Positions 15,867 through 23,402 of a stretch of DNA of 64,000 nt are shown in pieces. The position numbers and the translations under genes were made by a program. The stretch covers positions 1-64,000 of the forward strand of contig CAKZRR010000010.1 of NCBI GenBank assembly GCA_937146805.1. The letters run 5' to 3'. This DNA comes from an uncultured Owenweeksia sp. GTDB lineage: Bacteria > Bacteroidota > Bacteroidia > Flavobacteriales > Schleiferiaceae. The notes below the pieces were generated by a model. The model did no database searches. It worked only from the letters and a program-made list of their open reading frames with translations, and was not told where the DNA came from. The stretch's first letter is position 1. Every line of letters begins with the position of its first letter.

Positions 15867-16739
15867 ATGGAAAAAAATACAATAGAAAAATTATTAAAGC
15901 GCTATACCGGAGCCGCCACCTTATTGTTAGGTGCTCAAGCCGCCAACGCCCAAGTTACTTGGTTTGATATTGCCGATACTACTTTGGATAAAAATGGTGC
16001 TTTTTATGATTTGGATTTAGATACCAATGGTATTGTAGATTTTAGAATTACGCAGTTTGTAGATAGTTCTTCGATTAAAATTAACGGTGCCCAAATTGAA
16101 ACTTTTGGTACGGCAGGTAACCAAGTTTTGGGTTTAGATTATGCCAATTACAATTACCCGTTTAGGCTAAATGCCGGAGATACCATTGAGCCCGGAAAAA
16201 CCTTTAAGGGTGTTGGGCAAAAAAGTGTGGACAGATACATTGGCTATTTAGGTTTAGAAATAAACGGAACTAATTATCCTAATAGTCAATTTGTAGATAA
16301 GACCAATGGCGTTACTGATGGCTTTATAGGTTTGAGATTTAGATCTACGCGTAACGATACCATTAGAACCTATTTTGGTTGGGTGAGAGTAGATGTGTCA
16401 GCTGATTTAAAATCGGTTACCATAAAGGATTTTGCCTACGAGCAAGAGGAAAATACAGGTATAAAAGCGGCAGAAGGATCTCCTTTATCAGTAGCTACAC
16501 CTAATATTTTGGCGGGTAGCTTGGTTCAAAAAGGAAGTTTGTTAGAAATAACTTTGCCAGAAGGAGGTGTGCAGCAAGCGCAGCTTCAGGTTATGGACTT
16601 AAGTAGAAAGTTATTGCTTGAGCATGAAGTATCAAGTGCTAAGAGCAGTTTAAGTTTAGCTGATTTACCCAAAGGTGTTTTAGTAGCAAGGCTTCGTTAT
16701 TTAGGACATAGTTATTCGCAAAAGGTAGTATCCTACTAG
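15867..16739 (+). CDS. T9SS-sorted secreted protein
   Basis: 290 aa. The N-terminus 'LLKRYTGAATLLLGAQAANA' is a signal peptide. The body contains 'FYDLDLDTNGIVDFRITQFV' and 'FIGLRFRSTRNDTIRTYFGW', a beta-rich pattern seen in many Bacteroidota secreted proteins of unknown function. The last 75 residues look like a type A Por secretion sorting domain ('LQVMDLSRKLLLEHEVSSAK', 'LADLPKGVLVARLRYLGHS'). It should pass the outer membrane by T9SS and be attached to the surface or released. It follows the fusion gene by 32 bp. Confidence 0.75.
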   Translation: MEKNTIEKLLKRYTGAATLLLGAQAANAQVTWFDIADTTLDKNGAFYDLDLDTNGIVDFRITQFVDSSSIKINGAQIETFGTAGNQVLGLDYANYNYPFRLNAGDTIEPGKTFKGVGQKSVDRYIGYLGLEINGTNYPNSQFVDKTNGVTDGFIGLRFRSTRNDTIRTYFGWVRVDVSADLKSVTIKDFAYEQEENTGIKAAEGSPLSVATPNILAGSLVQKGSLLEITLPEGGVQQAQLQVMDLSRKLLLEHEVSSAKSSLSLADLPKGVLVARLRYLGHSYSQKVVSY

Positions 16740-16741
16740 TA

Positions 16742-16900
16742 CTAGGGCGATTTTTTAGATCGACCAGCTTCTTTCAACGCTTGGTTTAAAATCCATTCAA
16801 TTTGCCCGTTGGTACTTCTAAACTCATCGGCAGCCCATTTTTCAATGGATTTTAACATTGCTTCGTCTACACGTAATGCAAAGGCTTTTTTTGCGGCCAT
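16742..16900 (-). CDS. Arc-like small DNA-binding protein
   Basis: 52 aa, too short for the track. The sequence 'MAAKKAFALRVDEAMLKSIE' and 'STNGQIEWILNQALKEAG' has the ribbon-helix-helix pattern: a short beta strand, then two helices with 'RSTNGQIEWIL' typical of Arc-family proteins in Bacteroidota. It probably binds DNA as a dimer. It is the last gene of an operon after the SPFH protein and a small membrane protein (9-bp gap), so it may regulate that operon; no operator was identified. Confidence 0.8.
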   Translation of the reverse strand: MAAKKAFALRVDEAMLKSIEKWAADEFRSTNGQIEWILNQALKEAGRSKKSP

Positions 16901-16909
16901 AGGGTGTTT

Positions 16910-17389
16910 CTATTTCCAGTTTTGCTGAATAAACGATTTTGTTTTAAACCCATCATCTATTCCAAAGGTTATTTTTCGGCCATCACGGGTTTTAACTTTT
17001 AATACTTTGCCAAAACGTTGCACATAACTGTAATTTTTGCCAAAACTTCTGCGGTAACCTAAGCCATTGTATAGTTTAAAGCTTTTGTAGTCGGCTATTT
17101 CCCAATTTGTTACGTCATCTTTAGAAACAAAACTAAATTTGCGACTTAATGGGAATGACTTGTAATGAATACCTTTTTTACCAAGCTCAAAATGGTTGGG
17201 GTGCTGTAAGAAAAAGAAAAGGATGACTCCTACCGGAATGTGGGCAAATAGTAAATAGCTATCTTCTTTCCTAAAAGCATCTCCCGAAAACCAAATGAAG
17301 CAAATTGGTGTCGCTACAGCTAGTAGTGCTACCAAAAATGCCCAGCTGGGATTTAAAATTCGTTGTTTTACAATGATAGGTTTCACCAT
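16910..17389 (-). CDS. Two-helix membrane protein in SPFH operon
   Basis: 159 aa from the ATG at 17389, which lies 4 bp after the SPFH stop. The track's start at 17416 would add nine residues and overlap the upstream gene. Two membrane helices (about residues 16-36 and 44-62) precede a soluble tail with 'YKSFPLSRKFSFVSKDDVTN' and 'VKTRDGRKITFGIDDGFKTK', a PH-like pattern. The family is unnamed to me. It is often found with an SPFH protein and an Arc-like protein in Bacteroidota, suggesting joint work at the membrane. Confidence 0.75.
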   Translation of the reverse strand: MVKPIIVKQRILNPSWAFLVALLAVATPICFIWFSGDAFRKEDSYLLFAHIPVGVILFFFLQHPNHFELGKKGIHYKSFPLSRKFSFVSKDDVTNWEIADYKSFKLYNGLGYRRSFGKNYSYVQRFGKVLKVKTRDGRKITFGIDDGFKTKSFIQQNWK

Positions 17390-17393
17390 GATT

Positions 17394-18245
17394 TTAGCTG
17401 TATAAAGTGCCTGCATTTACTACTGGCTGAGCATTTTTGTCACCGCAAAGTACCACCATTAAATTGCTTACCATGCTAGCTCTTTTTTCTGCATCTAGTT
17501 CTACAATTTCTTTGTTGCTAAGCATTTCAAGAGCGGTGTCTACCATGCCTACAGCGCCTTCTACAATTTTTTGACGTGCCGCAATAATGGCGGTGGCCTG
17601 CTGACGTTGCAACATGGCTCCGGCAATTTCTGAGGCGTAGGCCAAGTGGTTTATACGAGCTTCAATCACTTCAATACCCGCCATGGATAGTCTTTGCTGC
17701 ATTTCGGTTTCTAATTCGTGATTAATATCCTCTAAACCACTTCTTAAACTAATATCGGCTTCTTGGTCGTCAAAAGTATCGTAGGGATAAGCGCTGGCCA
17801 ACTTTCGTACAGCCGTTTCACTTTGTATGTGTACAAACTCCTCAAAATCATTCACATCAAATTTGGCTTTAAAAGTGTCTTTAACCTTCCATACCAATAC
17901 AACGCTAATCATAATAGGATTGCCAATTTTGTCATTCACTTTAATGGGTTTGCTCTCTAAATTGGCCGCTCGTAGGCTGATTTTGCTTTTAACAAAAAAC
18001 GGATTAGTCCAATAAAAACCATTGGTAGTTACACTGCCTTTGTAAGCTCCAAACAATACCAAAACAGCGGCTTTGTTGGGATTTACCACCATAAAACCAA
18101 CTATATGAATGCCCCATAAAATAAGGGAGGCAATACCTATTGGATTTTTTTGGATGAAGATATAAATGGTGCCAGCTAAAAGAGCCAGACTAACCAATAA
18201 GTGTAAATAACCAGATTGCGGCTTTAGTATTTTTTCAGTTTTCAT
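17394..18245 (-). CDS. SPFH/Band 7 membrane-scaffold protein
   Basis: 283 aa. Two hydrophobic helices at the N-terminus (about residues 13-29 and 35-53), then an SPFH domain of roughly residues 55-215 ('AVLVLFGAYKGSVTTNGFYW', 'KVNDKIGNPIMISVVLVWKV') and a helical tail with 'ALEMLSNKEIVELDAEKRAS'. Members form large rings on the inner membrane that organise proteases or lipids, as in HflK/C. The tail 'QRQQATAIIAARQKIVEGAV' is standard for this subgroup. It is the first gene of a three-gene operon. Confidence 0.88.
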   Translation of the reverse strand: MKTEKILKPQSGYLHLLVSLALLAGTIYIFIQKNPIGIASLILWGIHIVGFMVVNPNKAAVLVLFGAYKGSVTTNGFYWTNPFFVKSKISLRAANLESKPIKVNDKIGNPIMISVVLVWKVKDTFKAKFDVNDFEEFVHIQSETAVRKLASAYPYDTFDDQEADISLRSGLEDINHELETEMQQRLSMAGIEVIEARINHLAYASEIAGAMLQRQQATAIIAARQKIVEGAVGMVDTALEMLSNKEIVELDAEKRASMVSNLMVVLCGDKNAQPVVNAGTLYS

Positions 18246-18389
18246 AAGTTGATATTAAAATGATATCACAATAGTACAAAAATAAATTTTATTAAAAAAA
18301 TAAGGAGCGGGTGTCAGTGGTTTTTATCAGCTTAAAAGACCTGTGATATATTAAAAAGGCGTGGTTAATTATTTTTTTTAAATAGTCGG

Positions 18390-18418
18390 TTGTAATGTAG
18401 ACTCTAAGTGTATCTTTG
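18390..18418 (+). promoter_or_regulatory. Bacteroidetes-type promoter for YceI gene
   Basis: TTG at 18390-18392 and 'tatctttg' at 18411-18418 with an 18-bp spacer. The -7 box lies 42 bp before the start codon, in an AT-rich gap of 215 bp between divergent genes. Confidence 0.7.
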
Positions 18419-18460
18419 CATTTCATTGTTTAAACATTAAAAATAGAACCCTAGATCAAA

Positions 18461-19132
18461 ATGAAAAAAATCAATTCCATTTTAGCGCTTTCTGCTATGG
18501 CATTTACCGTAGCTTGTAGTAACGCTCCAGAGCAGGCTGTAGAAGCAAATGAGGCTGAAGAAGTAGTAGCGGCACCAGAGGCAACTACCGAAAATTATAC
18601 TATTAATACGGATGAATCGGTTGTAGAGTGGATTGGCTTTAAAACCTATTCTGACGATCAACACACAGGTATTATCAGCGTAAGCGAAGGAAATGCGGAA
18701 GTGGAAGCAGGAAACCTTATAGGGGGTAGCTTTACTATTGATATGAACAGTATTGATTGTAAAGATTTGGAAGGTGAATACAAAGGTAAATTAGAAGGTC
18801 ACTTAAAGAATGCCGATTTTTTTGATGTAGAAAATCATTCAACGGCTGTATTTACTATCACAGGTATTGAGGCAGTGCAAGACACAGCTACTGGTACTTC
18901 GCATGTAGTAGCCGGTAACTTAATGTTAAGAGGTATTGAAAAAAACATTAGCATTCCTGCTAATATTTCTATCGAAGAGAATACCTTAAATTTTATGGCT
19001 CCTGAGTTTGTAATTAACCGTACCGATTGGGAGGTTAATTTTCATAGCACTGGAATTGAAGGTGTAGCAAAAGACCAGTTAATTGATAACAATATAAAAT
19101 TGACCGTGGCGTTTACAGCTCATAAGAGCTAA
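18461..19132 (+). CDS. YceI-family lipoprotein
   Basis: 223 aa. The signal 'ILALSAMAFTVACSN' ends in a lipobox with Cys at about residue 19, followed by a Glu/Ala-rich linker. Residues about 45-223 form a YceI lipocalin-like barrel: 'YTINTDESVVEWIGFKTY', 'HTGIISVSEGNAEVEAGNL', 'GSFTIDMNSIDCKDLEG', 'LKNADFFDVENHSTAVFTIT'. The YceI fold binds long-chain isoprenoids such as polyprenyl-quinones. It is transcribed alone from its own promoter and ended by a strong terminator. Confidence 0.9.
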   Translation: MKKINSILALSAMAFTVACSNAPEQAVEANEAEEVVAAPEATTENYTINTDESVVEWIGFKTYSDDQHTGIISVSEGNAEVEAGNLIGGSFTIDMNSIDCKDLEGEYKGKLEGHLKNADFFDVENHSTAVFTITGIEAVQDTATGTSHVVAGNLMLRGIEKNISIPANISIEENTLNFMAPEFVINRTDWEVNFHSTGIEGVAKDQLIDNNIKLTVAFTAHKS

Positions 19133-19158
19133 CATCACAGATTTTTGGTTAACAGCGG

Positions 19159-19193
19159 AAGCCGTCAAGCTAATTAGCTTGACGGCTTTTTTT
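19159..19193 (+). terminator. Rho-independent terminator after YceI gene
   Basis: A long hairpin, 'agccgtcaagcta' with 'tagcttgacggct', is followed by TTTTTT. It starts 26 bp after the stop codon. Confidence 0.92.
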
Positions 19194-19224
19194 ATACTTT
19201 AGGCTCAAATAACCAATTACCTTG

Positions 19225-19920
19225 ATGTACTCCGAAAATAACAAAGGCATAAAAAGCTGGGCCGAAGATGATAGACCACGAGAAAAATTAATCCTTAAGG
19301 GGAAAGCGGCCTTGAGTGATGCCGAGCTCATTGCTATATTAATTGGAAGTGGATCGAGAAATGAAACAGCTGTTGATTTGGCTAAGCGCATATTGGCCAG
19401 TGTTCAAAATAATTTAAACGAGCTTGGGCGCCTATCGGTAAACGATTTAACACAGTTCAAAGGAATTGGTGAGGCCAAAGCCATTAGTATAATTACGGCT
19501 TTAGAGTTAGGTAAACGAAGACGCCATGAAGAGGCCGTAGAAAGAAAAAAGGTGGAATCGAGCCAACATGTTTTTGATGTGATGCAGCCTATTATTGGTG
19601 ATTTGCCACACGAAGAGTTTTGGGTGTTGTTTTTAAATAATCATAATAAAATAATGGTTAAGAGTTGTATTAGCAAAGGGGCTATAAACGGAACCTTAGC
19701 AGATGTTCGTATTATACTTCGCGAGGCAATCGGCCATCAGGCAACGGCCATAATTTTGGCACATAATCATCCCAGTGGCAATCAAAAACCCAGTTTGGCC
19801 GATCAAAAAATCACCAAAAAAATTAAAGAAGCCGGTACTATAATGGACATATCTGTGTTAGACCATATAATTGTTTGTGAGCAGAGCTTTTTCAGCTTTG
19901 CAGATGAAGGTTTATTATAA
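19225..19920 (+). CDS. radC: RadC family JAB-domain protein
   Basis: 231 aa from the ATG at 19225. Residues 1-90 carry a helix-hairpin-helix region ('LIAILIGSGSRNETAVDLAK', 'LTQFKGIGEAKAISIITALE'). Residues about 105-231 form the JAB/MPN domain with the metal motif 'ILAHNHPSGNQKPSLADQ' and an upstream Glu in 'GDLPHEEFW'. Despite the name, a DNA-repair role is doubtful; members are often linked to mobile elements, but this copy is chromosomal in context. Confidence 0.93.
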   Translation: MYSENNKGIKSWAEDDRPREKLILKGKAALSDAELIAILIGSGSRNETAVDLAKRILASVQNNLNELGRLSVNDLTQFKGIGEAKAISIITALELGKRRRHEEAVERKKVESSQHVFDVMQPIIGDLPHEEFWVLFLNNHNKIMVKSCISKGAINGTLADVRIILREAIGHQATAIILAHNHPSGNQKPSLADQKITKKIKEAGTIMDISVLDHIIVCEQSFFSFADEGLL

Positions 19921-19989
19921 TTTGCACCTAATTTAAACAAAGCGGCTAGCCAATAACAAATTGAAGGTTTAGCGTAATATATTTGCCTC

Positions 19990-21294
19990 ATGTTATTGGT
20001 TTACACCGAAAAATTATCTCCTCGATTTAAGTACACCGCAAGGTTGTTACTGAATCAGCTATTGGGCTTAGAAGTTAGATTTACCACTCAAGTGGATGAA
20101 TTTGTTCAGGCCACGCTTCCAAAGCTTAATTATTCCAAAAACCCTATGCAAAGTGGCTTGTTTGTACAATCGGCCAACTTGCTTTTTGAAACGGATATTT
20201 TTGAGCAAAACCCTCAGGTTATCGTAGAAGATGACTTGCTGCTCTTTTTTTTGGCGGGTAAAAATTCCAGCATGCGCTTTGATCCCTTTGCGGCCTCCTT
20301 TTTTTTGGTAACCCGATACGAAGAGTACATGCCTTTTATAGCGGATAGCCATGGAAGGTTTTCGGCAGCCGAGAGCTTTATGTACAAACATAAAACCTTG
20401 CACAAGCCTTTGGTTAATGCCTATGCTCGATTATTGGGTACCGTTTTGTTACAACTATATCCGGGCTTACCCGTAAAAGCACCCAGCTACCGATTTATTA
20501 ATTCGGTAGATATTGACAACGCTTACGCCTATAAAGGAAAAGGTTTAGTACGGACGGTAGGTGCATATGGCAATGATTTGGTAAAGTTAAAATTTAGAAA
20601 AACACTGGATAGAAGCAAAACACTGGTTGGCTTGCGCCTAGACCCTTTTGATACCTTTGATTATCAGTTGCAAATGCAAGAAAAACATGGGTATCACAGC
20701 ATATACTTTGCCCTGTTTGCGCGTTTGGGTCAGTTTGATAGAAGCCTATCATTACATAGTGCGCGCTTGCATCGGTTTTTAAAATCGGTAAATGACTTTT
20801 GTGATGTGGGTATTCACCCCTCATATCGTTCCAACTCGGGTATTAATATAGTAGAGGAGGAGTTACATGGGCTTGAGGGGGTTCTCAATCACTCGATACA
20901 TCAAAGCCGTCAACACTTTTTGAAATTAAAATTTCCCGAAACCTACCGTAATTTAATTGCTTTAGAGATTACGGATGACTACAGTATGGGCTTTGCAGCC
21001 GAAAGTGGTTTTAGAGCCGGTATCTGCACGCCTTTTAGGTTTTACGATTTAGAGTATGAAACGGAAACGCCTTTAACGGTGCATCCTTTTCCGTTTATGG
21101 ATGGCACCTATATGTATTATAAAGAAATGGGTTGGGAAGAAGCGATGCCCGAAATAGAAAGCTATGTCAAAACCTATAAAGAGTTTGGCGGTGAGTTTAT
21201 TCCCATTTGGCATAACCGCATTTTTAGCGAAAAAGAGCCTGAGTGGAAAGGATTTAGAGCTGTGTTTGAAAAAACAATTCAGTTGGCCACATGA
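19990..21294 (+). CDS. Polysaccharide deacetylase-like protein
   Basis: 434 aa, no signal peptide. The N-terminal 130 residues resemble the extra domain found ahead of Bacteroidota deacetylase-like proteins ('LLVYTEKLSPRFKYTARLLL'). The catalytic part shows 'FINSVDIDNAYAYKGKG' (Asp-x-Asp of the NodB fold), 'DVGIHPSYRSN' (His) and 'GICTPFRFYDLE'. The canonical HxxxH arrangement is not plain, so activity is uncertain. It overlaps the next gene by 4 bp (ATGA), so the two and the third gene are translationally coupled. A role in cell-envelope glycan or LPS synthesis is inferred. Confidence 0.7.
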   Translation: MLLVYTEKLSPRFKYTARLLLNQLLGLEVRFTTQVDEFVQATLPKLNYSKNPMQSGLFVQSANLLFETDIFEQNPQVIVEDDLLLFFLAGKNSSMRFDPFAASFFLVTRYEEYMPFIADSHGRFSAAESFMYKHKTLHKPLVNAYARLLGTVLLQLYPGLPVKAPSYRFINSVDIDNAYAYKGKGLVRTVGAYGNDLVKLKFRKTLDRSKTLVGLRLDPFDTFDYQLQMQEKHGYHSIYFALFARLGQFDRSLSLHSARLHRFLKSVNDFCDVGIHPSYRSNSGINIVEEELHGLEGVLNHSIHQSRQHFLKLKFPETYRNLIALEITDDYSMGFAAESGFRAGICTPFRFYDLEYETETPLTVHPFPFMDGTYMYYKEMGWEEAMPEIESYVKTYKEFGGEFIPIWHNRIFSEKEPEWKGFRAVFEKTIQLAT

Positions 21295-22211
21295 TAAAGT
21301 ACCTCGCCCAAAAGGACATTAATATAACCAAGTACGATAGCTGTGTGTTACACGATGCTAGCGGTTTACCCTATGGCTATAGTTGGTATTTAAACAGCGT
21401 GGCCGCTAGTTGGGATGCCTTGGTGTTAGGTGATTACGAAGCCGTTTGGCCTTTGCCGTATAAAGTAAAGTGGGGTTTCAAATATTTTTACCGCCCGCAT
21501 GGCGTGCAACAATTGGGTGTTTTTAGTAAGGCGCCTTTAAGTCAGGAAATGCTTTTTAAAATGGCTCGTACCATGTTGAAGCATTGCTATTATGCCGATA
21601 TTTATTTAAATGAGTTTCAGTTATTGGCCAATAAAAAAGTTAAGAATTTAGAGGTAGAAGAAGTTCCCAATTTTTGTGTGGACGTGAGTGATACTTATCA
21701 ATCCATTTTTGACAACTTTAGTTCTAATACCAAAAGGGTAGTTAAAAAAACATTGAAAGAAAAGTGGGAGCTTTTTGAAAATGATAGCCCAGAAAAGTTG
21801 GTCAATTTATTTAAGGAGACACGCGGTGCTACCTTGGGTTTAGACGAAGATTTTTACGTAAACTTTAAAAAAATAATGTACCAATGCGTACACAAGGGTA
21901 TTGGTAAAGTTTATACGATTTACGGTAGCGGTAATCAAATTATAGCGGGGGCTTTTTTGGTTGAAACTGCGCACCGTGTGGTGTTTTTATTCAGTGGTCT
22001 TTCGGAAGAAGGGAAAAAGAGAAATGCCATGCGCTACCTTATTAATGAACAACTAATATGGGCTTCTCAAAAAAACAGGCTATTTGATTTTGAAGGTTCT
22101 AAGGATGAAAATTTAGCCAAATTTTACAGCAGCTTTGGTGCTGAAAACCGTCCGTATTGTCATCTGAAATACAATAACCTACCATGGCCATTAAATCGTT
22201 TTAAAAAATGA
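21291..22211 (+). CDS. GNAT/FemAB-like acyltransferase
   Basis: 306 aa. The second half looks like the FemAB/GNAT-type fold of Bacteroidota ('FSSNTKRVVKKTLKEKWELF', 'VYTIYGSGNQIIAGAFLVET', 'LFDFEGSKDENLAKFYSSFG'). Such proteins move aminoacyl or acyl groups onto sugars or peptides. The acceptor is unknown. It overlaps the deacetylase-like gene upstream and the YjjG gene downstream by 4 bp each, so all three form one translational unit; a surface-glycan modification role for the first two is inferred. Confidence 0.7.
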   Translation: MIKYLAQKDINITKYDSCVLHDASGLPYGYSWYLNSVAASWDALVLGDYEAVWPLPYKVKWGFKYFYRPHGVQQLGVFSKAPLSQEMLFKMARTMLKHCYYADIYLNEFQLLANKKVKNLEVEEVPNFCVDVSDTYQSIFDNFSSNTKRVVKKTLKEKWELFENDSPEKLVNLFKETRGATLGLDEDFYVNFKKIMYQCVHKGIGKVYTIYGSGNQIIAGAFLVETAHRVVFLFSGLSEEGKKRNAMRYLINEQLIWASQKNRLFDFEGSKDENLAKFYSSFGAENRPYCHLKYNNLPWPLNRFKK

Positions 22212-22912
22212 AAAATCAACGAAAGTATCGCCATCTTTTTTTTGATTTAGATCATACACTTTGGGATTTTGACGCCAATTCAAAACAAACCATATTTGAA
22301 TTGTTTGATTACAATAATCTCACCGAACGAGAAGGGATTGAAGCGGATGATTTTCACGAAACGTATTTGGTTATAAACGAATCTAAGTGGGATTTGTATC
22401 GCCAGGGGTTAATTAATAAGGCCGAGCTACGCGCTACCCGCTTTACCGAGAGTTTTGCCAAGCATGGTTTTAATGATTTGGCTTTTAGTCAAAAGTTTGA
22501 AGCTGATTATTTAGCCAGATGCCCGCATCAAACAGCGCTGTTGCCCGGGGCCATTGCAGCACTTGAGTTTTTAAAGGACGATTACGAGCTGCACATTATT
22601 ACCAATGGTTTTATAGAAAGTCAAGAAACAAAGTTGACTAAAAGTGGCTTGGCACCTTATTTTAAGCAAGTGGTTTCATCAGATGAAGTAGGGGTAAATA
22701 AGCCGCACCCCAAAATTTTTGAACATTCGTTGGGTGGGGTAAAAGCGCAAAAGGAAGAATCATTGATGATTGGCGATAACCTAGAAGCGGATATAATAGG
22801 AGCACAGCAATTTGGTATTGATCAAGTGTATTATAACCCATACCAACAGGCGCATGAGCATCGGCCTACTTTTGAGATTTCGGATTTGCTGGAACTGAAA
22901 TCGTTTTTGTAG
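22208..22912 (+). CDS. YjjG-type HAD nucleotidase
   Basis: 234 aa. HAD motif I is 'LFFDLDHTLWDFDAN', motif II 'LHIITNGFIESQ' (Thr), motif III Lys in 'VNKPHPKIFEHSL' and motif IV 'LMIGDNLEADIIGA'. It fits the YjjG noncanonical pyrimidine nucleotidase family, which dephosphorylates damaged or unusual pyrimidine monophosphates. It is the last gene of a three-gene unit with 4-bp overlap. Its 3' end overlaps the convergent gene at 22866-23276 by 47 bp. Confidence 0.9.
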   Translation: MKNQRKYRHLFFDLDHTLWDFDANSKQTIFELFDYNNLTEREGIEADDFHETYLVINESKWDLYRQGLINKAELRATRFTESFAKHGFNDLAFSQKFEADYLARCPHQTALLPGAIAALEFLKDDYELHIITNGFIESQETKLTKSGLAPYFKQVVSSDEVGVNKPHPKIFEHSLGGVKAQKEESLMIGDNLEADIIGAQQFGIDQVYYNPYQQAHEHRPTFEISDLLELKSFL

Positions 22913-23276
22913 GCAAAACCCAATATCTAAACGCCTGGTAATCGTATTGGCTGCTGCGCGTATTTTCCTTCTCGTAAATCTCCACTTTTATCACATCCCC
23001 CTCTTTAAGGCTCGGTAATTTAGGGTCTGCAAAGCCTTTTGTGCTAAACTTAAAGGTGCACAAAAACTCCGTATTTACACGTAAGCTAGGGCTTTTGGTA
23101 GTATCTACAGCCTGCACTTGTAATACCGCCATATCGTTAGTGTATTCTAGCAATCCTATTACAGTTGCCTGCACGTTGATAGTCTTTATACCTACTTTTT
23201 TAGTTTTTTGAGCACTCAGTGCCGCGCTGCCAAACAAGCAGATAAAAACAAGAATTCCTTTGCTAGCTAATTTCAT
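22866..23276 (-). CDS. Small exported protein, unknown function
   Basis: 136 aa. A signal peptide is clear ('GILVFICLFGSAALSAQ'). The mature part is a compact beta-like domain ('INVQATVIGLLEYTNDMAVL', 'LPSLKEGDVIKVEIYEKENT') that might be OB-fold-like, but this is a guess. It converges with YjjG and their coding ends overlap by 47 bp, which is unusual but both frames read well. Function not known. Confidence 0.65.
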   Translation of the reverse strand: MKLASKGILVFICLFGSAALSAQKTKKVGIKTINVQATVIGLLEYTNDMAVLQVQAVDTTKSPSLRVNTEFLCTFKFSTKGFADPKLPSLKEGDVIKVEIYEKENTRSSQYDYQAFRYWVLPTKTISVPANPKSQK

Positions 23277-23402
23277 GCGGTGAAGTTAAAAGTTCAAATA
23301 AACAAATTGTGCATTAAGCAAAAAAACTTGCCTTGCTAAAAGGTGTAGCTCACTTAGTTTAAGGAGGTATCTGGAACTTTAGGAACGATTTAATGTTTAA
23401 AA

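Noticed and set aside
19978-19985. TATATTTG box before the deacetylase-like gene
   Set aside because: It matches the -7 consensus, but ends only 4 bp before the ATG, and the TTG upstream is 14 bp away, too close. Probably chance or a leaderless start at best.
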